Shown: positions 15,485 through 23,786 of the stretch, in pieces
Layout: every line of letters begins with the position of its first letter
How positions within the stretch are numbered: position 1 is the first letter of the stretch
Assembly: GCA_020072565.1 (NCBI GenBank)
Contig: JAIQGI010000059.1
Span: forward strand, 1-33,555
Source: Terriglobia bacterium
GTDB taxonomy: Bacteria > Acidobacteriota > UBA6911
Reading direction: 5' to 3'
DNA length: 33,555 nucleotides
Made by a program: the position numbers and the translations under genes
The notes under the pieces: model-generated
Told to the model about the DNA's origin: nothing
What the model saw: only the letters and a program-made list of their open reading frames with translations
The model's database searches: none

Positions 15485-15503
15485 GGAAGGGTCCTACCGT
15501 CCC
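15485..15503 (-). repeat. Possible further REP-like copy
   Basis: Read on the minus strand: GGGACGGTAGGACCCTTCC. It resembles the copy at 2442 (GGGGACGTCC...CCCCGTTTCC) in layout, and a nearby inverted AAAGGGAC lies at 15513-15520. It sits between the integrase remnant and the ywbE fragment. Tentative. Confidence 0.3.
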
Positions 15504-15537
15504 TTTCTAATAAAAGGGACAATCGCAAAAGGAACAT

Positions 15538-15678
15538 ATGGACGGAAGGAATCGAGCGGATATCAAACCTGGAGCGCACGTGCGAATTGTTCAAAAAAAG
15601 GATCAACGCTCCGGTAAAATAACTGAGGGAATTGTCGCAGACATCCTGACGAAGCTCCATTGCAACAATTATTATTAG
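15538..15678 (+). pseudogene. ywbE: Truncated YwbE-family (DUF2196) protein
   Basis: A 46-residue frame: NRADIKPGAHVRIVQKKDQR then SGKITEGIVADILTK. This is the N-terminal two thirds of the small YwbE family (normally about 60-65 residues), in which ILTxSPTHPHGIKVRLxDG should follow. Here the frame instead runs into LHCNNYY and TAG at a point (about 15655) where the DNA becomes AT-rich. AAAAGGA lies just upstream of the ATG. A break or insertion at about 15655 removed the C-terminus; the missing end was not found in the next kilobase. Function of the family is unknown. Confidence 0.7.
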
Positions 15679-16580
15679 TAATTTCTTATGTTAGCTGACT
15701 AGATATTTAAATGATTTTAATATACGTGGCTTTGGGCTGGTACGCCCAGCCGTTAATGCGGAATCACGGGCAGAGATGTGATGCAATTATAAGGACTGTG
15801 ATAGGAAATCGCCTATTGTCAACGTCGGGGGGGGCGTGGCCCCATTCTTGGAAGTGGAGTATACATATCATTAGTAAAAACTTATATATGTTTCTTGGCG
15901 TCATTTGATTTATCCAATGCGTGGCCGGTCAAAAAATCCCACCTTAAGTATCAATAAGCATTTAGCAATGAATCTGCGTGCGTTGGAAACCGCTAGACAG
16001 TGCCAGCTGTCATGCGTTGTATGGAATCTCACAACCCTCGTATTTATTAACGTTTTCGGCTGCGGGGATTTTCCAAACTCCGGCGTGCGAGGTTGAAAAC
16101 ATTAATATCTTTCGATGAAGTATCCAGGAGAATTAGAGCGGCTCAACAAAAGTCCTTGTCATGTGAAGTGAAGAGGGTTTATGATGGCGTCAAATCGTTA
16201 AGTTGACACCTTGGGTGGCAGTTACGCCCGAACAGTACACGAAGGGGATGCATACTTGTTTTTTGGGGATTTCGAAGCCGCCATCCTGTTGTTACCGCGG
16301 GTTCCCCCCTGACAGATCCGCAGATTGTGCAGCCCGATGTCTGTGGCGCGGGCACGCTGCTGTGGCGAGAGACTGGCCTCGGGCCGGCGCCAAAGTCAGG
16401 ACGGCTGTGCCGCATGTGCGGGCCAGCCGTCACGGCTGATCCTAATGGATCCATGGCGGTCGCGGGCAGTGACGGGATCAACCGATTTCTTCTGCCTGCA
16501 TTTCGGGAGAAAATTTGTGGGAGCGGGACTTCGCAGTCGCGCACTTCCGAGGAACAATGTTTCTAAGTTGAGGAACCCTT
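15679..16580. other. Gene-free, partly AT-rich block
   Basis: 902 bases with no convincing coding region. From about 15655 to 16160 it is clearly AT-richer than the surroundings (runs such as AATTATTATTAGTAATTTC), with scattered stops in all frames. A small hairpin GGCTGG/CCAGCC lies near 15734-15751. The last 400 bases are of ordinary composition and form the upstream region of the receptor gene. TTGACA occurs near 16202, but no matching -10 box was confirmed. It could be a degraded insertion linked to the integrase remnant. Confidence 0.45.
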
Positions 16581-19500
16581 ATGAAAAAAATTGCATTCAG
16601 AATGGTTATGGCATTGCTGCTGATCGCGTCGGTCAGTGCGCTGTGCCACGCCCAGGTCGCAACGAGCTCCTCGCTCGTCGGGACAGTTAAGGACCAGTCC
16701 GGCGGGTTCATTCCGGGCGCGGACGTTTTGGTCAAGAACAATAATACAGGTGCGGAGTACAAGGCCGTTACCGGTGAGGACGGTGTATTTCATATTCCCG
16801 CCCTGAGCCCTGGCACATACACGGCGACCGTGACCGTGCCGAACTTCAAGCAGGCGATCGTCAAGGACATCGTGCTGACCGCAGGCAACCCCGGTGCGAT
16901 TACGGTAACCCTCCAGGTGGGCGGTACTAACGAAGTGGTGACCGTGCAGGCGAACGCCGAAATTGTGCAGTCGCAGACGGCCACCATCACGACGACAATG
17001 AACGTCAGCCAGATATCCAGCCTGCCGCTGTCTACCCGCAGCGCGCTGGACTTTCTCGTCAACCTGCCGGGCGTGAACACGACGAGCAGTGCTCGCAACG
17101 CTACCGTCATGGGCCTGCCCAACGCCACCATCAACATCACCATCGATGGCACCAACACGCAGGATAACTACCTCAAGGGCAGTATCGGCGGCGACGGCAT
17201 GTTCAGCATGATCATGCCGCGCATCGACTCCGTCGAGGAAATGACGGTTTCCACGGCCACGCCGGGGTCGGAATCATCCGGTCAGGGCGCCGTCCAGATC
17301 AAGTTTGTCACCCGCTCGGGAAACAACGACTACCACGGGAGCTTTTACGAATATCATCAAAACTCGTGGCTCAATGCCAACACCTGGGCCAACAACCGCG
17401 ACAAGGCCCCCGCTTACAACGGCACGGGCGTGCCCTGCACGGCTGCTCAAATGGCCAACGAGTTCGATAAGTGCAAGGCGGCGCGCAACAAGCTGATCCT
17501 CAATCAGTACGGCGGCCGCTTCGGCGGGCCTATTTCGGTCCCGAAGTGGCTCTTTGGGCCCTTGGGTTTCAGCGGCAAGGATCGCGCTTTCTTCTTCGTC
17601 AACTATGAAGAACTGCGTCAGCCGGCACAGGTGACGCGCACGCGCACCATTTTCAATCCGTTGGTCGATCAGGGCATTTTCCCCTACACGGTGGGAAGTA
17701 CTGTCCAGCAGGTAAATCTATTTACGCTGGCGGCGGCCAACGGGCAGACTGCCACGTGGGACCCGACCATCCAGAAACTGCTGGGGGACATCCGTAATGT
17801 CTCACAACAGATCGGGAGCACGAAACAGCAGACCAATCCCGCGTTGATGGATTACGTATTCGTCAACCGTGCCCCGAGTAAGCGCAAGTCTCCGGTGGTG
17901 CGCGGGGATTTCAACATCACGAGCAAACAGCGCGTCGAGTTGAGCTGGTATTTCAATCAATACCCCCAGACCGTCGATATCACCAACAGCGTGGATCCGG
18001 CCTATCCGACATTCCCGAATTTCGGCACCCAGGGCGGTAACCGCTTTTCAGGTTCTGTGGCATTGCGTTCGACCCTTACGCCCAGGATCGTGAATGAGGC
18101 GCGCTTCGGGTTCATCGGCGGCGGCACGCTCTTTTGGCCCGACGTCAATGCCGGCCAGTTTGCGACATCAGGGATAGGCAACCAGGACGGCTTCGCCCTC
18201 AGCCTCAGCCCCATTAGCAATGCTTATATTGCTAATGGACCGGAGCGCCGCAATACGCCGAACGAATCCATCAACGACACACTGAGCTGGTCCAAGGGAT
18301 CACACAACATCAGCATTGGCGGCTCGTTTACCAATGTTGCGCTGTGGATCCAGGACTTCACCTACACCGTGCCGAGTATCAGCTTTGGGGTGAACACCAG
18401 CTATGATCCGGCGCGGTTCATGTTCGATGCCACCAACGGACCGAAGAACTTCCAGGGCTCCTCCCCTACGCAGTACACTCAGGCCCAGCAGATCTACGCG
18501 CTCATGACCGGACGCGTCACCGCCATTAACGGCAATGCGTACCTGAATGAGGCCTCCAACCAGTACGCCTACAACGGAGACTTCACGCGTCGCGGCCACA
18601 TGCGTGAGATTGGGGCGTTTGTGTCCGACTCCTGGCGTCTTCGCCCGGGCTTTACCTTGAATTACGGCGTCCGTTGGGAAGGACAGCTGCCTTTTGTCCC
18701 GCTCAACAACGTGTACACCTTCAATACCATCCAGGACCTCTGGGGGCTTTCCGGAGTGGGCAACCTATTCAAGCCCGGCACCCTGACAGGGACGGCCCCG
18801 ACTTACAAGCAATACGTAGCGGGATCTCCTGCCTATAACACCAGCTATAAAGGTTTCGCTCCGAGCGTGGGCTTTGCCTGGACCCCGAAAGGGGAGGGCT
18901 TCCTGAAGCGCATCATGGGCGATAGCGGACAGACCGTGCTCCGCGGCGGTTTCTCGCTTGCTTACAACCGCAACGGGATGTATGAGTACGACACCATGTT
19001 TTCCGGCAACGTCGGGCCGAGCATCAGTGCCACGCGCAACGTCAACAACGGCAATCTGGTCAGCGGCGTTGGTAGCGACACCTGGCCGCTCCTGTTCAGC
19101 CAGAAGAGCCGCCTTGGGCCACCTTCGTTTCCAACCACGCCGACGTATCCGCTGTCAGGGTCGTCGCCATCGGATCAGGTCAATGTTTTCGATCCCGGTC
19201 TGAAGATACCTTACACCCTGTCCTGGAGCTTCGGCGTCCAGCGGGAGATCACCAAGGACATGGTCATCGAGGTGCGCTATGCTGCCTCGCGCAATCTCCA
19301 GGCTTGGAACTATCGCAATCTCAACGAAACGGTTCTCGTCGAAAACGGCTTCCTAAGTGAGTTCAAGCTGGCGATGGCAAACCTGAAGGCAAATCAGGCT
19401 GCCGGCAAGGGGAACACTTTTGCCTATACCGGGGCGGCCGGCACTTCGCCGTTGCCGATCACGCTGGCTTACTTCTCGGGGATTTCGGCGTCACAGGCCG

Positions 19501-20513
19501 GAGATACGACCAAGTACAACTCTTCCAACTTCGGCAGCAGCACATTCACGACTTATCTGGCACAGTTCAACCCGAATCCGGGTTCCTACGCCAGCGCTCT
19601 GTACGGTAACGCAACCTATCGCACCAATGCAACCAATGCCGGATTGCCTGTCAATGAATTCCAGGTCAATCCGACCGTCTCCTCGGGCGGTGCCTACATT
19701 ATGACCAATGGCGGTCGCAACTACTATGATTCCATGGTGGTGGAGCTGCGCCGCCGCTTGTCCAGGGGATTGCTGGTACAGGCCAGCTACGTCTGGGCCA
19801 AAAATCTTGATCTGAACCGCGTATCGTTCCGTTCGGATTATGTGAAAACCATAGGCACGACCCTGCCGCATACCTTCAAGGTCAACTGGATTTATGAGCT
19901 GCCGTTGGGCAGCGGCAAAATGCTGCTTGGCGGCAGCCACGGCGTGCTCGACCGCGTGATCGGCGGCTGGCAGTTCATGGGTGTCAGCCGCTGGCAGAGC
20001 GGCACCCGGCTGGCCCTCGGCAATGTCAGGCTGGTCGGCATGACGCTCGACGACGTGCGCAATCTCGCCGGGCTGCGCTTCGATGATGTAAACAGGCAGC
20101 TGTATTACTTCCCTGCGGACGTCATCGCCAACACAATCGCGGCCTATAACGTCAGCGCAACCTCATCGACCGGCTACAGCCCCGCTTACGGTGTCCCCAC
20201 CGGTCGCTATTTTGCGCCGGCAAACAGCAACTACTCGGTCGACGGCTGCCTCCAGGTCGTCACCGGAGACTGTGCACCGTACAGCAACTATATCCGGGGC
20301 CCGAGGTTCATCAACTTCGATTTGAGTCTGGTGAAGCAAATCCGGTTCACCGAATCGAAGAACTTCGAGATCCGCGCCGAGATGTTGAATGCCTTTAACT
20401 ATGTGACCTTCAACGCCGCCATGTGCGCCAGCAGCAGCGCGTCATGCGGCCAGTTCTCAGGCACTCAGAGCGGCCCGCGCAACATTCAGGCCGTCCTACG
20501 CTTCAACTTCTAA
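16581..20513 (+). CDS. TonB-dependent receptor, Oar-like, with carboxypeptidase-regulatory-like domain
   Basis: 1310 residues. GAGGA lies ten bases before the ATG. A signal peptide covers 1-24 (ending LCHA, then QVATSSS). Residues about 28-110 form the Ig-like CarboxypepD_reg domain (GTVKDQSGGFIPGADVLVKN, then GVFHIPALSPGTYTATV). A TonB plug follows at about 120-240 (NLPGVNTTSSARNATVMGLP, TIDGTNTQDN, EEMTVSTATPGSESSGQGA). The rest is a large beta-barrel rich in aromatic and Asn/Gly residues, ending in AVLRFNF, the outer-membrane assembly signal. Proteins of this Oar group are numerous in Acidobacteriota and are thought to import or bind large substrates; the ligand here is unknown. It is transcribed alone, with a strong hairpin right after the stop. 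Confidence 0.93.
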   Translation: MKKIAFRMVMALLLIASVSALCHAQVATSSSLVGTVKDQSGGFIPGADVLVKNNNTGAEYKAVTGEDGVFHIPALSPGTYTATVTVPNFKQAIVKDIVLTAGNPGAITVTLQVGGTNEVVTVQANAEIVQSQTATITTTMNVSQISSLPLSTRSALDFLVNLPGVNTTSSARNATVMGLPNATINITIDGTNTQDNYLKGSIGGDGMFSMIMPRIDSVEEMTVSTATPGSESSGQGAVQIKFVTRSGNNDYHGSFYEYHQNSWLNANTWANNRDKAPAYNGTGVPCTAAQMANEFDKCKAARNKLILNQYGGRFGGPISVPKWLFGPLGFSGKDRAFFFVNYEELRQPAQVTRTRTIFNPLVDQGIFPYTVGSTVQQVNLFTLAAANGQTATWDPTIQKLLGDIRNVSQQIGSTKQQTNPALMDYVFVNRAPSKRKSPVVRGDFNITSKQRVELSWYFNQYPQTVDITNSVDPAYPTFPNFGTQGGNRFSGSVALRSTLTPRIVNEARFGFIGGGTLFWPDVNAGQFATSGIGNQDGFALSLSPISNAYIANGPERRNTPNESINDTLSWSKGSHNISIGGSFTNVALWIQDFTYTVPSISFGVNTSYDPARFMFDATNGPKNFQGSSPTQYTQAQQIYALMTGRVTAINGNAYLNEASNQYAYNGDFTRRGHMREIGAFVSDSWRLRPGFTLNYGVRWEGQLPFVPLNNVYTFNTIQDLWGLSGVGNLFKPGTLTGTAPTYKQYVAGSPAYNTSYKGFAPSVGFAWTPKGEGFLKRIMGDSGQTVLRGGFSLAYNRNGMYEYDTMFSGNVGPSISATRNVNNGNLVSGVGSDTWPLLFSQKSRLGPPSFPTTPTYPLSGSSPSDQVNVFDPGLKIPYTLSWSFGVQREITKDMVIEVRYAASRNLQAWNYRNLNETVLVENGFLSEFKLAMANLKANQAAGKGNTFAYTGAAGTSPLPITLAYFSGISASQAGDTTKYNSSNFGSSTFTTYLAQFNPNPGSYASALYGNATYRTNATNAGLPVNEFQVNPTVSSGGAYIMTNGGRNYYDSMVVELRRRLSRGLLVQASYVWAKNLDLNRVSFRSDYVKTIGTTLPHTFKVNWIYELPLGSGKMLLGGSHGVLDRVIGGWQFMGVSRWQSGTRLALGNVRLVGMTLDDVRNLAGLRFDDVNRQLYYFPADVIANTIAAYNVSATSSTGYSPAYGVPTGRYFAPANSNYSVDGCLQVVTGDCAPYSNYIRGPRFINFDLSLVKQIRFTESKNFEIRAEMLNAFNYVTFNAAMCASSSASCGQFSGTQSGPRNIQAVLRFNF

Positions 20514-20523
20514 CCCACACACA

Positions 20524-20556
20524 GGAGAGGAACGCGGCCCCGCCGTGTTCCTCTCC
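20524..20556 (+). terminator. Strong hairpin after the TonB receptor gene
   Basis: The arm GGAGAGGAACGCGGC pairs over 15 positions (one G-T) with GCCGTGTTCCTCTCC around a CCC loop. The stem begins 11 bases after the TAA and is followed by a pyrimidine-rich run (TTCTTCTCCTTCC). It is a likely intrinsic-type terminator, though the T run is not pure. Confidence 0.75.
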
Positions 20557-20665
20557 TTCTTCTCCTTCCCCCTTCGATTCTACTTCAGCCCAAATTGACT
20601 TAAATGTAGTAAACCCTCGCTAACATACTGGAACACAGGATCTGTCGCGAAACAGGGTCCTGGAC

Positions 20666-21013
20666 GTGGGCGTGGATTGGGGTGAAGCCACTCACGTAGG
20701 GCGATACGATAACACGATGACTCTGCAAATTACCGATCCTATCACGCTCTTTCTCATCGGGAGCGGAACCCTCACCGCTGCGAATGGCGACCAGTTGTTC
20801 TGGAATAGAGTAGATCATGTGTTTACATTCACTGGCGGTACAGGACGATTCAAGAACGCCACGGGCGGGTTCCAAATAACTCACCCACCTGCAGTTCTCA
20901 CCGTCCTGGATCCAAATACCATAGTCGCGACGCATACCTATGTGAAAGATTGCCCGCGCCGGAAATTCGAGCTATGCGAAATGCCCCGTGCCCGCATGCT
21001 GATTATGATATAA
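20666..21013 (+). pseudogene. Fragment of a small exported beta-protein (GGTGRF motif)
   Basis: The frame reads EATHVGRYDNTMTLQI, then LTAANGDQLFWNRVDHVFTF and TGGTGRFKNATGGFQI. A THxGxY/F...ANGDxL...GGTGRFxxATG order is typical of small secreted proteins of unknown function common in soil bacteria, which normally have a signal peptide and about 150-170 residues. Here no signal peptide is present, and the GTG start sits inside the expected domain. The last 25 residues (CPRRKFELCEMPRARMLIMI) do not look like the family. Probably truncated at both ends. Family recognition is by motif only. Confidence 0.4.
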
Positions 21014-21171
21014 AATCGGCGACATCAATTGAATCAGCTCCCCCAGGGCAGTCGATGGAAGTGTTCATAAGACTTGCAACTCTGCCCACTGCCATTCGTT
21101 TTCTTTGTTAGCGAGGCCCCGACCTTTCAGGCTGGAGGCAACACGGAACTTCATCCAAGAGGAGATTTAAC

Positions 21172-23583
21172 ATGAAAGTGCGAAAGTTCGCGATGCGAGT
21201 CGCGGTCGTGCTGGCGGTTGTGATTGCGATGTCCATGTCTGCGGCGGGGCAGGGGGGCAAGCCCGCGCCGGGAGGCCCGACGCCGATCAAGGTGGACGGC
21301 AAGGTCATCAGGAGCTACATCGAGTGGATGGCCGCACCCGAGCGTGAAGGCCGTCGCACGCTGACGCCCGGCTACGAGAAGTCGGTCGAATGGGCCGTCG
21401 CAAAGTTCAAGGAATGGGGAGTGAAGCCGGCCGGCGAGAACGGCACCTACCTGCAGAACGTGCCGATGAGCGGCACTTACGTCGCCACGACGGGCACGCC
21501 GGAGATGATCGTCGACGGGCGCGCCTTCTTTTTCAAGGATGGCGATTTCGCGATTGACAACCGGTCGACGCCGGGTGCGTCGGCGAGCGGCGAGATTGTT
21601 TTCGTCGGCTATGGGATTTCGGCGCCCGACAAGGGGCTTGACGAATACGCGGGCGTGGACGTGAAGGGCAAGATCGTCCTGGCCTTCAAGGGCTCGCCGA
21701 AGGATGCGCCGGCCGCCCGCGGCATGTTCGGTGTGGCGCCGCCCGAACCGAAAAGCGCCGAAGCGTGGGCCGCGGAATCGACTCCATTTGCCAAGATCAT
21801 GAAGGCGTATGAGAAGGGGGCCGCGGCGATCCTGCTGTTCGAGCCGACCAGGCTCGCCAGCGGGAGCCTGATGGGCGGTCCGGCCCCGGCGCCCGCACCG
21901 GCGATGGTCGCAGGCGGCATCACACAGACGCTCGATCCGTCCGCCTTCACGCGCCCCTTCCTCGCGTTCACCGACATCGACGTTCGTGTTTTCCGCCAGG
22001 TCATGCTGCGCGATCCGCAGGAGTCGTCCCGCGGCTTCAGTGCGCGCATCGAGCAGATCCGGCGCGACATCAAGGGCAAAACTGCGCGCTCGATGGCGAC
22101 CGGCGTCGCGGCGCAGGTGAAGGGCTACGCCACTGCGTCATTCTACGGCGAGAAGTACAAGAACAACATCTCGCACAACGTCCTCGGCAAAGTGGAAGGC
22201 ACCGATCCAAAGCTCAAGAACCAGTACATCGTCATTGGCGGCCACATGGACCACTTGGGTGTGACCAACGGCGTCATCTATCCCGGCGCCGATGACGACG
22301 CCTCAGGCACGGCCCTGACCATGGAGATGGCGCGCCTGCTTACGACCAATGCCGCCACCATCAAGCCGAAACGCACGATCATCTTCGGCTTGTGGTGCGG
22401 CGAGGAGGAGGGCCTCGTCGGTTCGAACTACTACGGGACGCATCCGACCGACGGCGTGACCATGGACAATATCGTCGCCAACTTCAACGGCGACATGATC
22501 GGCCTCGGGGATGGTATCGGCGCGCCCGGCGCCCTGAACTTCCCGGCGATCTTCGACGTGATCATGAAGAACCAGGACCCGGACGTTGCGAAAGCAGTGC
22601 ACCCGTCCACCGGTGGGCCGGGCGGCAGCGACTTCTCGACGTTCATCGAGCGCGGTATCGAGTCGCTGGCGCTGATGACCGACGGCGGCATCGGCCATCC
22701 GGACTATCACGATTCGGGCGATCGCACCGACAGGATCGATGCGGAAATCCTGCGCAAGACGGGGCAGTTCGTGCTGCAGGGCGTCATCAACGTGGCCAAC
22801 GATACGACCACGGAGATGGCCATTCCCGACCGGCTGCACCTCTATAACGCCATGCGCATGACCCTGCTCAACCTGAACGAGGTACGTGCCATGATGATGA
22901 TGAGCATGTCGCAGGGCGTCGTGCAGCAGGTACGGCGTCCCGGCCTCGCGCCGGCCCTCGAGCCGTCGGCGTTCGCAGGGAACCTGACACTCATCGACGC
23001 TGCCGCGAAGCTGTACGGCATCAGCCGCGTGGACGTCCGCACTGATGGCAGCTGGTTCACCTCGAGCAACGTGACCGACCGCGGCAAGGACGCGGTGAAG
23101 GCGTTCGAGGCGAACGGGATGGTGCTGAACGCGATCAACCCGTCGGCGACGCTGTTGACGGATCTGCTCGACAACGCGAAGAAGCCGTTCATCGTGTCCG
23201 GGCTCGCCGCGATGCCCGATGCTGTGCTCGCGAAGCGGATCAAGGAGCAGAATGTGCTCGTGGCGGTGGACTTCGACATCAGCGATCCGCAGGCGGTCGC
23301 AACGAGCCTGATGGACTACAAGAAGTTGTTCGGCGATTCAGGCAACCTGCTGCTGATCACGCGGGTGCCTGCGCCGGCCGATCCTGCAGCGAGCAGGAAG
23401 TTCAATGCGGCCAAGCAGCAGCTGTTCCTGGCGCTCATCAAAGCAGGCTGGACAAAGGACGAGATCTACTCGATGGTGGGCGTCAGCCCGCGGCCGACCG
23501 GACCGACGCCGACGCCGCCCGACCCCGGCCGCCTCGGCGGCAACCTCGGCAAGCTTTCGGTGCCGCAGCCTCCGACCACCTAG
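21172..23583 (+). CDS. M28-family zinc peptidase with PA domain and extra C-terminal domain
   Basis: 803 residues, with signal peptide 1-26 (ending SAAGQ). AGAGGAG precedes the ATG. A PA (protease-associated) insert covers about 120-290 (GEIVFVGYGISAPDKGLDEY, VKGKIVLAFKGSP). The catalytic M28 domain covers about 325-540, with ligands visible: H358 and D360 in GGHMDHLG, D374-D376 in GADDDASG, E411-E413 in CGEEEG, D441 in NFNGDMIG and H513 in HPDYHDSGD. It should cleave N-terminal residues from peptides in the periplasm or outside. Residues about 600-740 form a further domain that looks like a degenerate membrane-dipeptidase (M19) barrel (VTDRGKDAVKAFEANGMVLN, KKPFIVSG). The C-terminus is Pro-rich. 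Confidence 0.9.
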   Translation: MKVRKFAMRVAVVLAVVIAMSMSAAGQGGKPAPGGPTPIKVDGKVIRSYIEWMAAPEREGRRTLTPGYEKSVEWAVAKFKEWGVKPAGENGTYLQNVPMSGTYVATTGTPEMIVDGRAFFFKDGDFAIDNRSTPGASASGEIVFVGYGISAPDKGLDEYAGVDVKGKIVLAFKGSPKDAPAARGMFGVAPPEPKSAEAWAAESTPFAKIMKAYEKGAAAILLFEPTRLASGSLMGGPAPAPAPAMVAGGITQTLDPSAFTRPFLAFTDIDVRVFRQVMLRDPQESSRGFSARIEQIRRDIKGKTARSMATGVAAQVKGYATASFYGEKYKNNISHNVLGKVEGTDPKLKNQYIVIGGHMDHLGVTNGVIYPGADDDASGTALTMEMARLLTTNAATIKPKRTIIFGLWCGEEEGLVGSNYYGTHPTDGVTMDNIVANFNGDMIGLGDGIGAPGALNFPAIFDVIMKNQDPDVAKAVHPSTGGPGGSDFSTFIERGIESLALMTDGGIGHPDYHDSGDRTDRIDAEILRKTGQFVLQGVINVANDTTTEMAIPDRLHLYNAMRMTLLNLNEVRAMMMMSMSQGVVQQVRRPGLAPALEPSAFAGNLTLIDAAAKLYGISRVDVRTDGSWFTSSNVTDRGKDAVKAFEANGMVLNAINPSATLLTDLLDNAKKPFIVSGLAAMPDAVLAKRIKEQNVLVAVDFDISDPQAVATSLMDYKKLFGDSGNLLLITRVPAPADPAASRKFNAAKQQLFLALIKAGWTKDEIYSMVGVSPRPTGPTPTPPDPGRLGGNLGKLSVPQPPTT

Positions 23584-23786
23584 CGGGACGTGAGGGAAAC
23601 GGCAGGCAGTAGAAGGTAGGGCGGTAGATAGCAGATTGCGGATGGTAGCTGACCGACGAATTGTCAAAGCAGGGGCGGTCTACAAACTGCCGGCGAAGGT
23701 TTACCGGCAGTCAAGGGTTTGGGGATTCTTGGCGAGTCGTGCCTGAAGACATCACTCCTTTGTTTACGGCAGGTGGAGAAACACCC

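Noticed and set aside
15711-16096. Two small plus-strand frames in the AT-rich block
   Set aside because: No ribosome binding sites, no recognisable sequence, and the region has stops in all frames as expected for non-coding DNA.
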